From Fomes fomentarius (Eukaryota > Basidiomycota > Agaricomycetes > Polyporales > Polyporaceae): 64,000 bases of DNA. The DNA lies in assembly GCA_022606135.1 (NCBI GenBank), contig JABYQN010000001.1, positions 930,001-994,000 on the forward strand. The letters are read 5' to 3'. Position 1 is the first letter of the stretch; each line of letters opens with the position of its first letter. The notes beneath the pieces were generated by a model, which saw only the letters and a list, made by a program, of their open reading frames with translations, searched no databases and was not told where the DNA came from. The position numbers and the translations under genes were made by a program. This document shows positions 1 through 11,001 of this stretch, piece by piece.

Positions 1-25
1 GTGATGTTGATCATCGCATCTGCAG

Positions 26-963
26 GTGAGTTCATACCTCGTGCATTATGACCGATTCCTCTTATCCCTGGTGTCCCAAGTGTGCGGTTTTGGGCAGGCG
101 CATACCTTTGCGAATGCAAAAAGCATACACAGTGCCTTCGCGACGGTGCGTGTGCTCCATGGAAACCCACTGCCACCCGTACTGACGACTGACTTCTCGC
201 CGCAGACTTTAGCGCGGTGGAACGGCTCCCTGTTCACTCTCTCCCTTGTGACGAATTTGCTCGTCACAACACTCATCGCAGTACGGTTATGGTCAGTCGT
301 TTCTCTCCGTAGACAGGTCTCGAGACCTAGAGACAACAAGGAGATCTGAAACCCACCAAATTTCGCAGGTTCATCACGCGTGATCACACCAGAAACTCCC
401 TCGGTGCATCCTTTCAATACGTCAAGGTGTTCATGCTCATCATCGAGTCCGCGATGGTCTACAGCGCCGCGCTCCTCCTCGAGATCGTTCTCTACTTCTC
501 GAACAGCAACGCGTTCTACATCGTCTACGACCCCATCGCGCAGCTCACGGTCCGTCCCACTTCCTCTCCGAATCTTCGAACGAACGCTGACTATGACCAT
601 ATGTATGCACGGACGGCGCGCACACAGAGCATCGCCCCCATCACTATCATCATCATTGCCACTCTCGGGCTCACCGTCGAAGAGGTCACGTCCGCGGACT
701 ACGGCACCCGGGGCGGACGCACGTCGTCCATCAAGTTCAACTCGCGATACTCCACGGGCTTCACGACAGGGACTGGCTTCACGACGGGGACTGGGTTTAC
801 GACGAGTGCGTGCTCGGACACGAACGTAGAGGGCTCGCCGTCTGTCACGAGCGTGCTGGATAAGGATAAGGTTGAGGAGCGCGGGGTCGGAAGTCCCGCT
901 GTTGACTCGGCGGGCGTCGCGGCTGAAGGTGTCGAGGCACGCTCGACGGCGGTGTGGCGGTGA
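26..963 (+). CDS. Multi-span membrane protein, 3' part (5' end outside window)
   Basis: This is the C-terminal part of an Agaricomycete multi-span membrane protein; its function is unknown. The frame enters through an intron ending at 25 and continues over introns 146-205, 292-368 and 550-627, which join cleanly in phase. Two hydrophobic helices are clear: one follows the ARWNGSLFTL motif, the other contains IESAMVYSAALLLEIVLYF. A further hydrophobic stretch (SIAPITIIIIATLGL) precedes a polar tail. That tail carries a short tandem repeat of TGFTTG units near 757-812. The architecture (paired helices, then a disordered tail) matches the 7-TM-like proteins that are expanded in mushroom genomes, but no catalytic motif is visible. 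The family assignment is by overall resemblance only. Confidence 0.7.
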
Positions 964-2324
964 CGAGGGTCAATGTCGTGTGCTCACAGCTTCTACAGCT
1001 TCACAAGTGAGTAAGTCGCTTGTTTGTGGCTGACGTTGTTCATTGACCCTCCGCGCTGTGCGCGTCTGTGTCATGGAGTTGGATATAGATATATCTACAT
1101 ACATACGTCCCTTCTGCTGCATATACTTGTAGTGTACATCCTCGCATACTTGAGTCTCGGGAGGTTTCGTTGTAATTGGAGCGACGAAGTTCAAGTACTA
1201 ATGTACAACTGTATGACTGTATACTATACACTGGCGTTTCGTTGTGATACTTTTGTTGGCAACGTTCTCCAGCCTGGTTCTCTCCCCAGCTGGTGTTGTG
1301 GCGTCCACCTGAACTCCCGTGGTACTTATTACCCTCAGCTTATCGGCACCCGCGAGGGACAATCGATATTGTGTCTGTGCGGCCCTTCGTCCATACCGAG
1401 CGCTATTATGACATCGCCGGTTCTGTTACTACTCTATATAGTTATAGATCTAATGTGCGGTAGAGTCATGTTAGAGTCAGTCCTTGCGGCTGCGGCTTGT
1501 CCGTGACCACCAGGCGGACTTCATGCGGCAATTGAGTAGTCTCCCCGCCTGAATCCACTCTCTTCCTCTCGATCTGATCTGATGGTGTACAATTTTAGGA
1601 GCCCTCTACTGGACTTGAGCATTTCAAGGGTGAGTCAAAGACCGTGCTGAAGTGCTGATGACTCTAGTACTTGGAGTCGCGCGCCCGTGTCATGGGTGAT
1701 CCATAAACGCGACCTCATGGAAGAAGAACCCCGAAGAGAAGTTCAAGTTGCCGAGCGCCGCGGCCACTCAACCAGCGCATTTTGTGTGCGTCCTGACTGA
1801 CATCGGTTGTCAGTTATGACACTCAGCTGATTCGTACCTCTACCTCGTGCTGCCTGAACCATTTGCTCAATGGCCTGCAAACATGCTGCTGCCTCGTTGC
1901 CGTCCGCCACTACTAGAATACGACTGCCCAAGTCTCATCTAGTATAGTACTAAGTAGTATCTTCGAAATCATCATGGATGAGCTCCTGGTTAGTGCTTTT
2001 GGTAAGCTGCTTGAGAACTTGAATCTCTCCTTCTGGTGCTCATCCCCCCTCAAACCCGCATTACGCGTCTACATGACTGGGGAAAACAGTATACTGGCGT
2101 CCGGCCTCGGACCCGCTCCGCGAAGTTACTTGGACAGTGCAACACACGCATGGTGGCTCATTGGCGTACAGGTCTCGGCATGGGCATCGTGTGTCAAGCT
2201 GATACTTATATTCTCTAAGCCCGAAGATCATCTCAACCCCCGTCAACAACCCGTCCACTCTATCGTTCAGTCTTCTCATCCCTGCATCGCTCTATATCTC
2301 CCATCCCTCTCTCATCGTGTCATC
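964..2324. other. Intergenic, no supported gene
   Basis: I see no spliced gene here. Open frames on the + strand (1024-1506, and the in-frame stretch 1974-2324 upstream of the next start) lack coding character or recognisable motifs. The segment is AT-richer than its neighbours and carries TATA-like strings. Confidence 0.6.
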
Positions 2325-3760
2325 ATGCCACCCATCCCTGCATCCTTTCAACACACCTTGGGCAGCCTCGATAGCTTGAAGACAAAGTACAACCTCGACA
2401 TCTCCGGAGTTGTGGGGTTCTTCGGAGGCGATGTCGCCGTTGCTGCCATGAGTAGCGTCCACATTTGCAGATATCGGAGATGGCTCGGGTGGTACAACTC
2501 TCCGGGCAGCTACGATATCGCAAAGAGCTATGGTGTGCTCGCCAGAGCGCGCCTCTGGGATGGTATCTATCCTGGCGAGAACGTCGAACCCGCAGAACTT
2601 TTCCGATATACCGGAAAACAGGGACCTGCATTCTATGGAGTACGCTCCAAAATTCGACTGTCACAGACGGGCCATTTGGGATATCTCCTCATGCAGGAAT
2701 GCGAGAATCATGTCGATGTTGACGACTCCGACGACTCCATTGATATCGGCTTAGCAGGGCACCGGGATGCAGGGGGGACAATCACCGTGGTCGAGCTGGA
2801 CCGCAACCATATTCCCGAGCTCATTTCATCCACAACTCCTGCCTTTGACTGGTCCACTTTCCTCGTCTTCATCCCGATCATCACCTCCTTCCTCACCTGC
2901 TCCTTATGTGTCATCGTGGCCAATGACTGGGTTTGCTTTTCCCTGATCCTCTTTGGCACCGTCACCAGTGGCCTGTCGTGCATGGTTATTGGGTCAGGCG
3001 ACTTACGGGTCACTCGGCCTGCGATCGAACCAGAGTCGGAGGCACGTGCGGATGGGAGTGGAATCCTGAATGCTGATGGGTCGAATGTTGTCATTGTCAT
3101 GGGCGGAGAGGTTGCAGTGAGCACAATCACTCAAGGCAATTTCTCGCTTGATACCAGTCGAGCCCGAGACGTATCGGCTGTGCAGAACTACCATCGTGTT
3201 GGCTTCTGCGCCCTCCTCCTCACTACCCAATTTCTTGCTCAACTCCTCCTCATCCCGCTTGGGTCGTTGTTTGGACAGTTGATGTTCTTGACGTCGCTTG
3301 GGGTGTCATGGTTATACACAATCACCCTGTCCATCGACCGCAATCACCTTCAGCAAAACATTGTCGACAGCCAGGTATTCGATGGGAAAATGAAGAGGAC
3401 GAAGTATGCCGTGAATACGCGTACTGCAATGGTAATCCATGTCCTATTGACACTCCACGACTCGAAACATATCAACATTCAGGAACAATCGCAACTCAAA
3501 GGAGTCCTCGAACTCTTTTTCCCAAGTTCCGAACCTATCATGATGCATTGGAGAGAGATGGTCCTTCGCCAATTTAACGAGAACAATTGGCCGTGTCTCA
3601 GTCACCTTGACACGCCATCCCCGGGGAGCTCCAGACCTACACTGACGCTAATATTCAAGACCTGAATAACCTCATCAAGGAGACTAACACCGCTGTTGAT
3701 GAATACTATAGGAGGAAAATAATGTGCGTCCTGCTTATCTGCTTACATGGGCTTTTTTGA
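2325..3760 (+). CDS. Lineage-specific membrane protein (one frame break)
   Basis: This is a hypothetical protein of about 478 residues of a type widespread in Agaricomycetes; function unknown. The start at 2325 (MPPIPASF) is preferred over an in-frame ATG at 1974 because the extra N-terminus has no coding character. A soluble N-terminal half ends in an acidic stretch (DVDDSDDS). It is followed by two adjacent hydrophobic helices (STFLVFIPIITSFLT and a CFSLILFGTVTSG segment) and later a third pair around FCALLLTTQFLAQLLLIPLG. The frame stops at 3665, yet coding sequence clearly continues in the next frame (ELQTYTDANIQDLNN) to a stop at 3758-3760. The shift coincides with the CCCCGGGG run at 3619-3626, and one more G would restore the frame. 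I read this as an assembly error, not a pseudogene. Confidence 0.62.
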
Positions 3761-4677
3761 CCCTGGTGTTCCATAGTACACTTTTTGCGTCGCGAAGTTG
3801 GACGTGAGCCGCCGCCACGCCAAATGAGCGCCGCTAGATCATACGCGACGTTGTCCCTGGATCTCTGCCGACCCTTCATTCCTGGGCGATATCCTGGCGT
3901 CGGGCCGCCCCATGACATTTTCAGCTGCATACCCTGGCGAGGGCTGGCGGTGTACTACTACTTGTAGAGAACTCTACCGGGCTTCGCTTACGACACACTC
4001 CTTTCTGTTGTAGTTTCAATGCAACCTCGTCCTCAGATGCGCCGGTTCTTTCGTTCGTAGTTGTCCTGCCCGCCGTGCTCCGGTCTCTCTGAGTCTCTGC
4101 CAGTGACATGATGCAACGCATCAGCCCCACTTCCAGTGTGACCATGTCTCGCTCGTCCATCTGTCCAGATGCGCTTATTTTCCCTTTTACGTATCGCAAT
4201 GCCCCCGGTTTGCTTTGTTGTCATCAACATACTCGTTGAGTCTGTATTTAGTCCTGTACACAGCTACGTTTCGACACTCTATGTGGTTACAGCAGTTTTG
4301 TGTCCCTCCTCATCCGAACGATCCATGTGGTACGACTCAGCTCTCAGTTCACGTTCTCTTCGAATTCTGGCTCTCAGTTCACAATTTCTTTTCGCTCTCA
4401 GGAGTCGTCGCACACTAGGAATTTGAAGTTCATGCCCACGAGAGTACAAAGTGCGATGAAGACAAACGTCCAATGCTTTATGTCAGTCAACATTCAACAT
4501 ATGCAGACATGTCCGACGACACGACCTCGGGCGCGCTCGACTCCTCCGCCTGCGTGATGGATGGAAGTTAGAATTCTTGACCCAACTAGCTCCTCCACAA
4601 AACGCCAGCTCGACGAACGCCGCAGACTCATTGGTTTCTCCCCTCCTACCACTCCGCATCTTCTCCCCACAGTACCC
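3761..4677. other. Intergenic, no supported gene
   Basis: No gene or repeat is recognised. Long minus-strand open frames that start inside the next gene and run to about 4483 are shadows of it. Confidence 0.6.
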
Positions 4678-5823
4678 ATGACTGTCACCCACCGATCCGA
4701 AGCCGGCAACAGAGCTGCAATCGCAGCAGTCAAGGACGAGGCCTTCTCGCCCGACCAGGCCGCCGCTCGAGTCGTGCAGGCATGCGCAGATTCCCTTTTG
4801 AAGACCGCTGACGGTTCTGAGGAGGCCCAAGAAGGCGACACGCCGGGCCTGGAAGGCTTTCTGTGGGATCTTTGGTCCGAGCTCCTTAGGCTCGCAGAGG
4901 AAGATACGGGACTGCACGAACGTCTCGCGAGTGTGCTTGCGGCCTTGAAGGCGAGCGGTGATACGGGCTGCGAGAGATGGCGAGTCTGGGGCTCTGGAGA
5001 GGCGTCTTGGGGACGGTTGACTCTGTTCGGGCCAGTGAAGAGGGAATTCATGGACGGTGAGCAGCATGCAGTCCACTTGCAGTATTCTGTCGCAGTCCCC
5101 GCTGAGAGTGGAGTGCTCAACTGATATCGTGGTAACTCCATCGCACCCGCACAGGTCCCTCCCCCCGCTTGGAAGATGGACATGGCCTCCCTGACCTCTG
5201 CACCCCGCGCGCCCAAGCCGTCCTCTCGGGCGACGTGCCCAACCCCGACGACCCCGTCGAGCGTGCGTACGCAGCCGCACGCACGCGCTGGCTCAACATC
5301 AACGCGTTTCTCGCGCTCCTATGGGCCAGGGACGTCACGGACGAGCACTTCTTCGCGATCACGACGATGCGCATGTGCCTCGAGCCGCTCTCGCGCCCGG
5401 GGAGCAGCACGCGGGCGCCGACGCCGATCGGCGCGAGCGAGGTGAGGGATGGCGTCGGCGAGCCGCAGGAGCTGCAGATCGAGGTTGCAGCGAGCTGGGT
5501 GAGGGCTGCGGGGAGGAAGATGTTTGCGTGTAGGGAGATACTGGGGCCGAAGGGGAATCCGGAGTGGGCGGCGAACCGGGGGTGTCCGGGCGGGAGTGGG
5601 GGCGCGTGGAATGGGGTTGATGGGTTCCATCCGGATCGGTGGAGGCATTGGAAGCAGCTGTTCAAGGAGGTTTCGGAGGGGACGTGGAGGGAGAATGTGA
5701 TTGAGGCGGCGCGGGCAAGTGTCGTTTCAGTCGCTGATGCACGTCTGGATTACTTAAATGATTGTATTGCAGGCTGCGATGGATGCTATGGAACAGGTCG
5801 AGCGCGAAGCCGCTGTTGCGTAG
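4678..5823 (+). CDS. DUF3632-type protein
   Basis: This fungal protein of unknown function is 331 residues in three exons (4678-5056, 5155-5720, 5773-5823). The pattern fits the DUF3632 family: an N-terminal helix set with LEGFLWDLWSELLRLA, then LFGPVKREF, a WLNINAFLALLWARDV segment, a central EVAASWVRAAGRKMFACRE helix, and a C-terminal RWRHWKQLFKEVS segment. The last exon adds a short helix ending in EREAAVA. The start at 4678 follows a pyrimidine-rich stretch; an upstream in-frame ATG at 4561 would add 39 residues without family resemblance. Intron 1 uses GTGAGC. The donor of intron 2 is uncertain: GTCGTT at 5721 keeps the C-terminal frame, whereas GTGTCG at 5719 does not. The cellular role is not known. 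Confidence 0.78.
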
Positions 5824-6348
5824 AGCTCGAAACTTTCTGTTTACTCAGTACGACTACTAGGTGTGTATGAAGCAACCGGCGCGACGTATGTGCAAGTCGG
5901 ATGTTATGTCTATGATACGCCCCTTAAGCGAACGGTTCTGTGACCCCAGCTCACCCGGCTCTCTGGTTAAACGAAATAAAATAGGGATCTTCCTAAAGTC
6001 AAAGGTACGTCGATCATCTGTGACCACAGACCACACGGCACCGCATTGCTTGTCCTGCTTTGCGCGCTGGGCTTTTTTTGCGCGAGTGGCGCGGCCAAAG
6101 CGTCGGGCGGACCACCGCTTGTGTGTGCCGCCGCATTGTCCTATGCTTTGAGCTTTGGGGGGCGACGGCGTGCGCCACAATGGCCACACGCTTTGACTTG
6201 CGCGCACGCAGAAAAGTATAAAAGTCCTTGCTGGGACGATGTGATTGCTCGTCGACCAAAACCAACAACACACTCGTTTTACAGTAAGGCATCGCGAGAG
6301 CCACAGAACTCGCACTCCGCAGAACATTCTCCTGCCCGCCCTAGTTCT
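5824..6348. other. Intergenic with core promoter of the next gene
   Basis: This carries the 3' flank of the DUF3632-type gene and a TATA box at 6217-6224. No open frame here is convincing. Confidence 0.6.
6217..6224 (+). promoter_or_regulatory. TATA box
   Basis: TATAAAAG lies about 125 bases upstream of the ATG at 6349, so the gene probably has a leader of roughly 90-95 bases. Confidence 0.65.
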
Positions 6349-7790
6349 ATGGCTACACTCCAGCGCAAGGCGTCCGAGAGGCTCCGGAAGCTGTCGGACA
6401 CGATCCGGTTAGTGGTTTTATCCTCTCCTATGTACACTTTAACGTGACCGCGTACTCACCTGTCGGATGCATCAGAAACGTTGTCGCACCCAAACCAGAA
6501 CGACCCTCGAAACGTATCACCAAGGACGACATCCGGGTACTCCAACCCGGGTCCCAGGAGTTTGAAGAGGCGATACACCGGAAAACAAGGTCCACGGACG
6601 ACCTGCTCTACCGCTCGACAACAGCACGTCCGAACAAGCTGCACCGAGCGCGTCCAAAGGTCGAAGACCGCCCGCTGAGGACCATCGTAATCCCACGTGT
6701 CCCTCCGCAAGCGGACAACCGAAGGCCACCGCACGTGCATGCGAATTCCACCCCGATCGCAGCAAAGAGCACGCAGAAGGCTGGCTCGTCGCAGGACCAG
6801 AGGAGGAGGGAAAGGCCGGTACCGGTGCCATTCCCGACATCCTCGAGCAAGGACGCGTCGGCGGCGCCGTATCGGTTCCCACCAGAGCCGAGTCGGAAGC
6901 CGGTCTTCACGCCTTTTAAGACATTGTCAAGGCAGCCGGAGTCGAGCATCTCGAGATCGTACGCAGGGAAGCCGTCTCCACCACCGGTGTCTTCGGCACC
7001 TGCGACTGCTGGTCGTGCCTTCCCGACGCTCCCGCCGGTGAGGCAGAAGACCATGCCTCTTGACAGGTCGACGTCCTTCAAGCAGCCTAGGGAGTCGGTG
7101 TATTGCTCCACGGGCGCGGCGACGGTCCGGAGGCACGGCGCGATTCGGAGGACATCTTCGTCTGGGGATGCGAACCTTCCACCCCAGCACGCGCGATATC
7201 GGCCGGAGCGGAGTACCGAGGAAGAAAGGGAGGCGCGACGCGTACAGAGGACGGCACAGGTCTTCGAACCTCCTGCACCATCCTCAAAGCCGTCAACGCC
7301 AACGCGCGACCTGCCGATGGTCAAGCCGAGGCCGCCCGGGGTCCCACACGACGTCTCGCCCGACCCCTCGTCGGAGAGCGAGTACACGGAGACGCCGCGC
7401 TCGTCGTTGATGCTCTTCCCGCCCGCCCCGGTCGCGACAACATCCATGGTCGCGAAGGTGCAAGGGACCATGCACGTGAAGGCGTCGTCCGCGCCGCGGC
7501 CCGTGCAGATGTCCAGCGGAGACCTGCATCGCGCGCTCTCGCACAAGGCGCACGTCGAGGGCACCCCGCACAGGAACACCATGAAGGACGTCTCAAAGTC
7601 CAAGTCGCGGACGACGACGAAGCGGACGGTCGAGATGTTCGGGATGGAGATCTTCGAGCTGGAGCGGGCGCAGGCGGTGCAGGAGGAGGGGCTCGCGCAG
7701 AGCACGCCTGCCCCGGGGGTATTGGCCCCGATCCGCCCGCTGGCGATACAGAAGCGGAAGGAAGTAGATGTGAAGGTGCGGAAGCGGTGA
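6349..7790 (+). CDS. Disordered basic protein of unknown function
   Basis: A two-exon gene (6349-6407 and 6476-7790) encodes about 457 residues. The first exon gives a short amphipathic N-terminus (MATLQRKASERLRKLSD), joined through a phase-2 intron with a GTTAGT donor. The remainder is rich in Pro, Ser, Arg and Lys with almost no hydrophobic clusters, so it is probably intrinsically disordered. Two less degenerate islands stand out: VLQPGSQEFEEAIHRKTRS near the N-terminus, and a C-terminal helix VEMFGMEIFELERAQAVQEE followed by a basic tail. No domain is recognised. The TATA box and the clean intron support a real gene. Long open frames on the opposite strand (up to 453 codons) come from the GC-biased third positions and are not credited. 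Confidence 0.7.
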
Positions 7791-8206
7791 GCGCGATGAC
7801 CAAGTTCGAGGCTCGGCCTGCGGAAGTGGGTCTGTGACTCTGCGAACTTGGGATAACCTAAGGAAAGGAGCGACTGGTGAAAGGGATGGGGAGCAAGACG
7901 AGTTTCCACACGACTCTTTATACTCACCCGTCCCGCAGTCGTCCTCACCTCGCGCGCGCTCATCGACATCGTTCATAAGTGGTGTGTTGAAAGGTCTTTG
8001 TTCTCTAGAACCTGCTACATGGTTTCCTCGTTGCATCATTGCCTCGTTACATTGTACTTGTGCGCCAAGAGTGGCGCCGCAGATCATCATCCTTTGTATT
8101 TCTACGCGCTGTTATTCCGATCTCGGTTCTGTAGTATAATGTACCAGTAACTGCATCTAGTTTTCATATATCCCATACCTGGACACGGTCAGGTGTGAAC
8201 TAGTGG
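7791..8206. other. Convergent intergenic stretch
   Basis: This is the 3' flank between a + strand gene and the minus-strand F-box gene. Nothing else is seen. Confidence 0.5.
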
Positions 8207-10627
8207 TCAACCAAGGGATGTGTTGCAAAGAAGACTCACCATCACATTCGAAAGCACTCCACGCCTGTCCGTGAACTGCCGCAAGTATGCCTTATCCGGT
8301 ACAAATGTGATGCGATGCACATTTGAAGAGTTGTCGGGACTAGCACATTCAGTCAGCACGGTCAATGAAAAGTCATAGAGATGGGAGAACTGACAGGTCG
8401 TCATCGCAGACATGTGAGAGCTGAAGGATACCTGTTAGCCCGAGTAGTAAGGATGTCATATTAGAGAGAGAACAAACCAGTCTGCCCAGACACGTATACT
8501 TCGGCTTGAACCCCTCAGCGTCCCGATAACCCTCCGAGTCACTCTTGTTATGCACAGTCCGCATCGGATCTTTTCCGCATGTGCACGTCGGGCGGCCAGA
8601 GAACAAGAGCTCGTTCAGCTCCGCGTGCGTTGTCGCGGCTTGGTCGAGTCCCAGAGACTCCATAAGACGGGTAAGGCGCTGGCTCCCGGCGACGTGTACT
8701 ACGTTGTTGGCAGACCAGCGGGTATATGAGTGTTCGTGTCGCAAGTGCGCCAATAGCCCGAGGTAAGACATGGAGAATGAGCATATTTTGTGAGATGTGT
8801 AATTTGGCAAGTTGCATCTGAACAGGGAGGTGGCAGCGTTGAGAAGGGCGATGTCGCTCTGTGAATCTTGGACAGAGTTGCCGCCGCTGCCTTCTTTCTG
8901 CTTTCCCTTCTCCTTCGCCTTGGCATTCGTCAATTTGACAGTCGACGCGGACGCGTTGCTGCCTGGAGAGGTGCTACTGGCGGTACGAATGGCTCCAGCC
9001 ATATCGGCTATGACACGTGCTCGATAGACTTCCGCCTCTTCTAGCAGCGTCGTCTCGATGGCGGCGAAGTGACCGTAGCTAAGAGTCACCTCTGGCTTGT
9101 CCGACTTGAGGAGCGCCTGAATGCACGACAGGTCTTCGAAATCCATATATGCCGGGAACATGCCTCCGACTACGTTGTCCTCCCCTTTTTTCCACAGGAA
9201 TGTATTGTAACGCAAGAGGAGATCCCCGCGTCTCTTTTTCCAACGCGCGTATTCCCGCCTCTTGCGCTCCTCTTCAAGCATTGCAAGCATCTTGGGGCGG
9301 TTGATGCTCCAGACTAGAGGGGAGACGTCAGCGCATACAATGGTACTTAATTGAAGGAGGCTCACTTCGTGCAGTCAGAGGTCGTGGCTGATACATTATC
9401 CGGCGCCATTCCCAATTATGCTCAGGGTAGTCAGACTGCTCATATCCAAGCTCTTTCAGTCTTCGCTGAATTCTGAGGAGAAGTGGATATCAACGATAAG
9501 ACAGAGCAAATGTGAGTGACGGTACCCACTCATTTGCTCGCTCCTGCTCAATCGTTGCGTCATCCTGGACTCCCATAAGTTCCCAATCCATCACATCTTC
9601 ATGGAACTAGACACGGGATGTCAATGCTGAGACACGACTCTGGCGAACGAAAACGTACATTGATCCTCTGCAGGGATATTTCTTTGCGTTCGGTGATAAA
9701 TTGCTCCAGTTCTTCCTTCTTATTCTGGTCACGCAGATCGAGATATCGCCGCACGACATCGAGAAATTGTGGCTCATAGAACAGGTCTCTCGACTTCTGT
9801 TCTACGGCTTGCAATGGAGTCGCCGCTTGCGCCACTATGAAAGGCCGTCATAAGGTCTTACCGGAGCTGATAATTCGAAAGCTGAACTTACGATTCCTCG
9901 TTACCCGTGGTACCAGATTGTATATCACTTGCGGTGCCTTCTTGTCTTTGTGAATGTCCAGGCCTTTAGCTAACACGTAACCTTGAACAGTCCTGCAGCA
10001 ATAAGTGAAACGTGAGTACGCTTTCATACGTCTTTGTTGGTAATCCTACTTGGCACGCCAGCAACCATTGCACAGCCTGACCCCTACAGCGTAGTCGACA
10101 TTCGTGGCTCTTGCCGACCCACAGACCTATTACATCAAGAAGGTTTGAGTTAACGCTGACGCACAGCAGCCATACGACTTACCATACAGAACCGTTCGAA
10201 TACTAGGTACGCATACTTCGGTTCACTGAGGTCATGAGGACAATCCGGTAGCTGCGGATGAACATTCTTCCGTGAGGCGATCCAGACATGTCGGCACGAT
10301 TTCGAGAAGAGAACGCTCCTCAGTTGTTTCGACGCTCGGCCAAGCTGCAGGATGTCGATAGGCATAAGGTAGGATGTGACCTGTCGTACAAGCGTTGAGG
10401 TAAAGAATGCCGCACGGTAGTACAGGATCGGGGTCTCACATCGAAGAATACATCCATGGGTACATCGAGAATCTTCATGAGTTTGCCGACATCCTGTCCT
10501 ATAAGCTTCTGGCACTCGGTGTTCTGGGCCTCTGTCTGGACCTTCTGTCGCTGTATTGCCAGTGTGCAGCTGTGAGAACGTCGCTCACGCCAGAGGTCTA
10601 CAGCAGGTTCACCTTTCTTGGGGCCAT
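8207..10627 (-). CDS. F-box protein with Cys-rich segment (left copy)
   Basis: This is a probable SCF ubiquitin-ligase substrate adaptor of about 626 residues. Ten exons join in phase: 10627-10613, 10550-10440, 10380-10183, 10126-10050, 9992-9892, 9834-9659, 9606-9530, 9472-9366, 9313-8478 and 8389-8207. The F-box spans the exon 2-3 junction (LDVPMDVFFD, then YLMPIDILQLGRASKQLRSV). The next exon gives a CGSARATNVDY...CNGCW Cys motif. Then come FYEPQFLDVVRRYLDL, the LTARIWSINRPKMLAMLEEE segment and a C-terminal CTCGKDP motif. Exon lengths 198, 77 and 176 are identical to those of the paralogue at 56034-58269 although the protein has diverged strongly. The last exon is least certain: reading through instead of splicing would stop at 8373. 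The gene is divergent from the SDR gene at 12470. Confidence 0.82.
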
Positions 10628-10683
10628 GACTTCAAGGATTAGAGGCTCGTCCAACAGTAAAGTGTTGCTCGGTGGATGTAAGC

Positions 10684-10745
10684 GGAAGTGGTTGAAGTGG
10701 TTGAAGTGGTTGTGGTTGAAGTGGTTCCGAAGTGGTTCCGAAGTG
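10684..10745 (+). repeat. Short minisatellite (GTGGTTGAA/CCGAA units)
   Basis: Tandem copies of a roughly 9-base unit built on AAGTGGTTG, with two longer CCGAAGTGGTT variants at the end. The array lies 57 bases upstream of the F-box start and abuts the left end of the segment duplicated at 61635. Confidence 0.75.
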
Positions 10746-11001
10746 TGTCCAAGCCGGATGATCGTGGGAATGATTTTCTCTGTCAGGAACACTTACATAA
10801 AGTTCTGGCGCTGGCAAATTCACATGAATTCTACTCTCTTCATTCTACTACCGTAGCAGTTTACTCACTGTGCTCACATCAACAGTGCTGCTAGTTCTCT
10901 TGGTGGCAAATTTGAACCGGGAAGTTCAGACGTTCAACCTCTAGGTCTGAAGAGCCGTGCGAACTTATCTCATAGGACGTGGAATGCTTTCACGCAATCT
11001 T

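Noticed and set aside
1974..2324. N-terminal extension of the membrane protein from an in-frame ATG at 1974
   Set aside because: The added 117 residues show no coding character or family resemblance; the ATG at 2325 gives a family-like start.
3594..3634. Very short intron to explain the frame change in the membrane protein gene
   Set aside because: The available GT-AG pairs give 33-40 bases, below the size of other introns here, and would remove conserved-looking sequence; a missing G in the GGGG run fits better.
6608..7969. Minus-strand open frame of 453 codons
   Set aside because: It is the antisense shadow of the disordered protein gene, created by GC-biased third positions; the plus-strand gene has a TATA box and a clean intron.
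8545..9317. Plus-strand open frames within the left F-box gene
   Set aside because: They are shadows of the large minus-strand exon 9313-8478.
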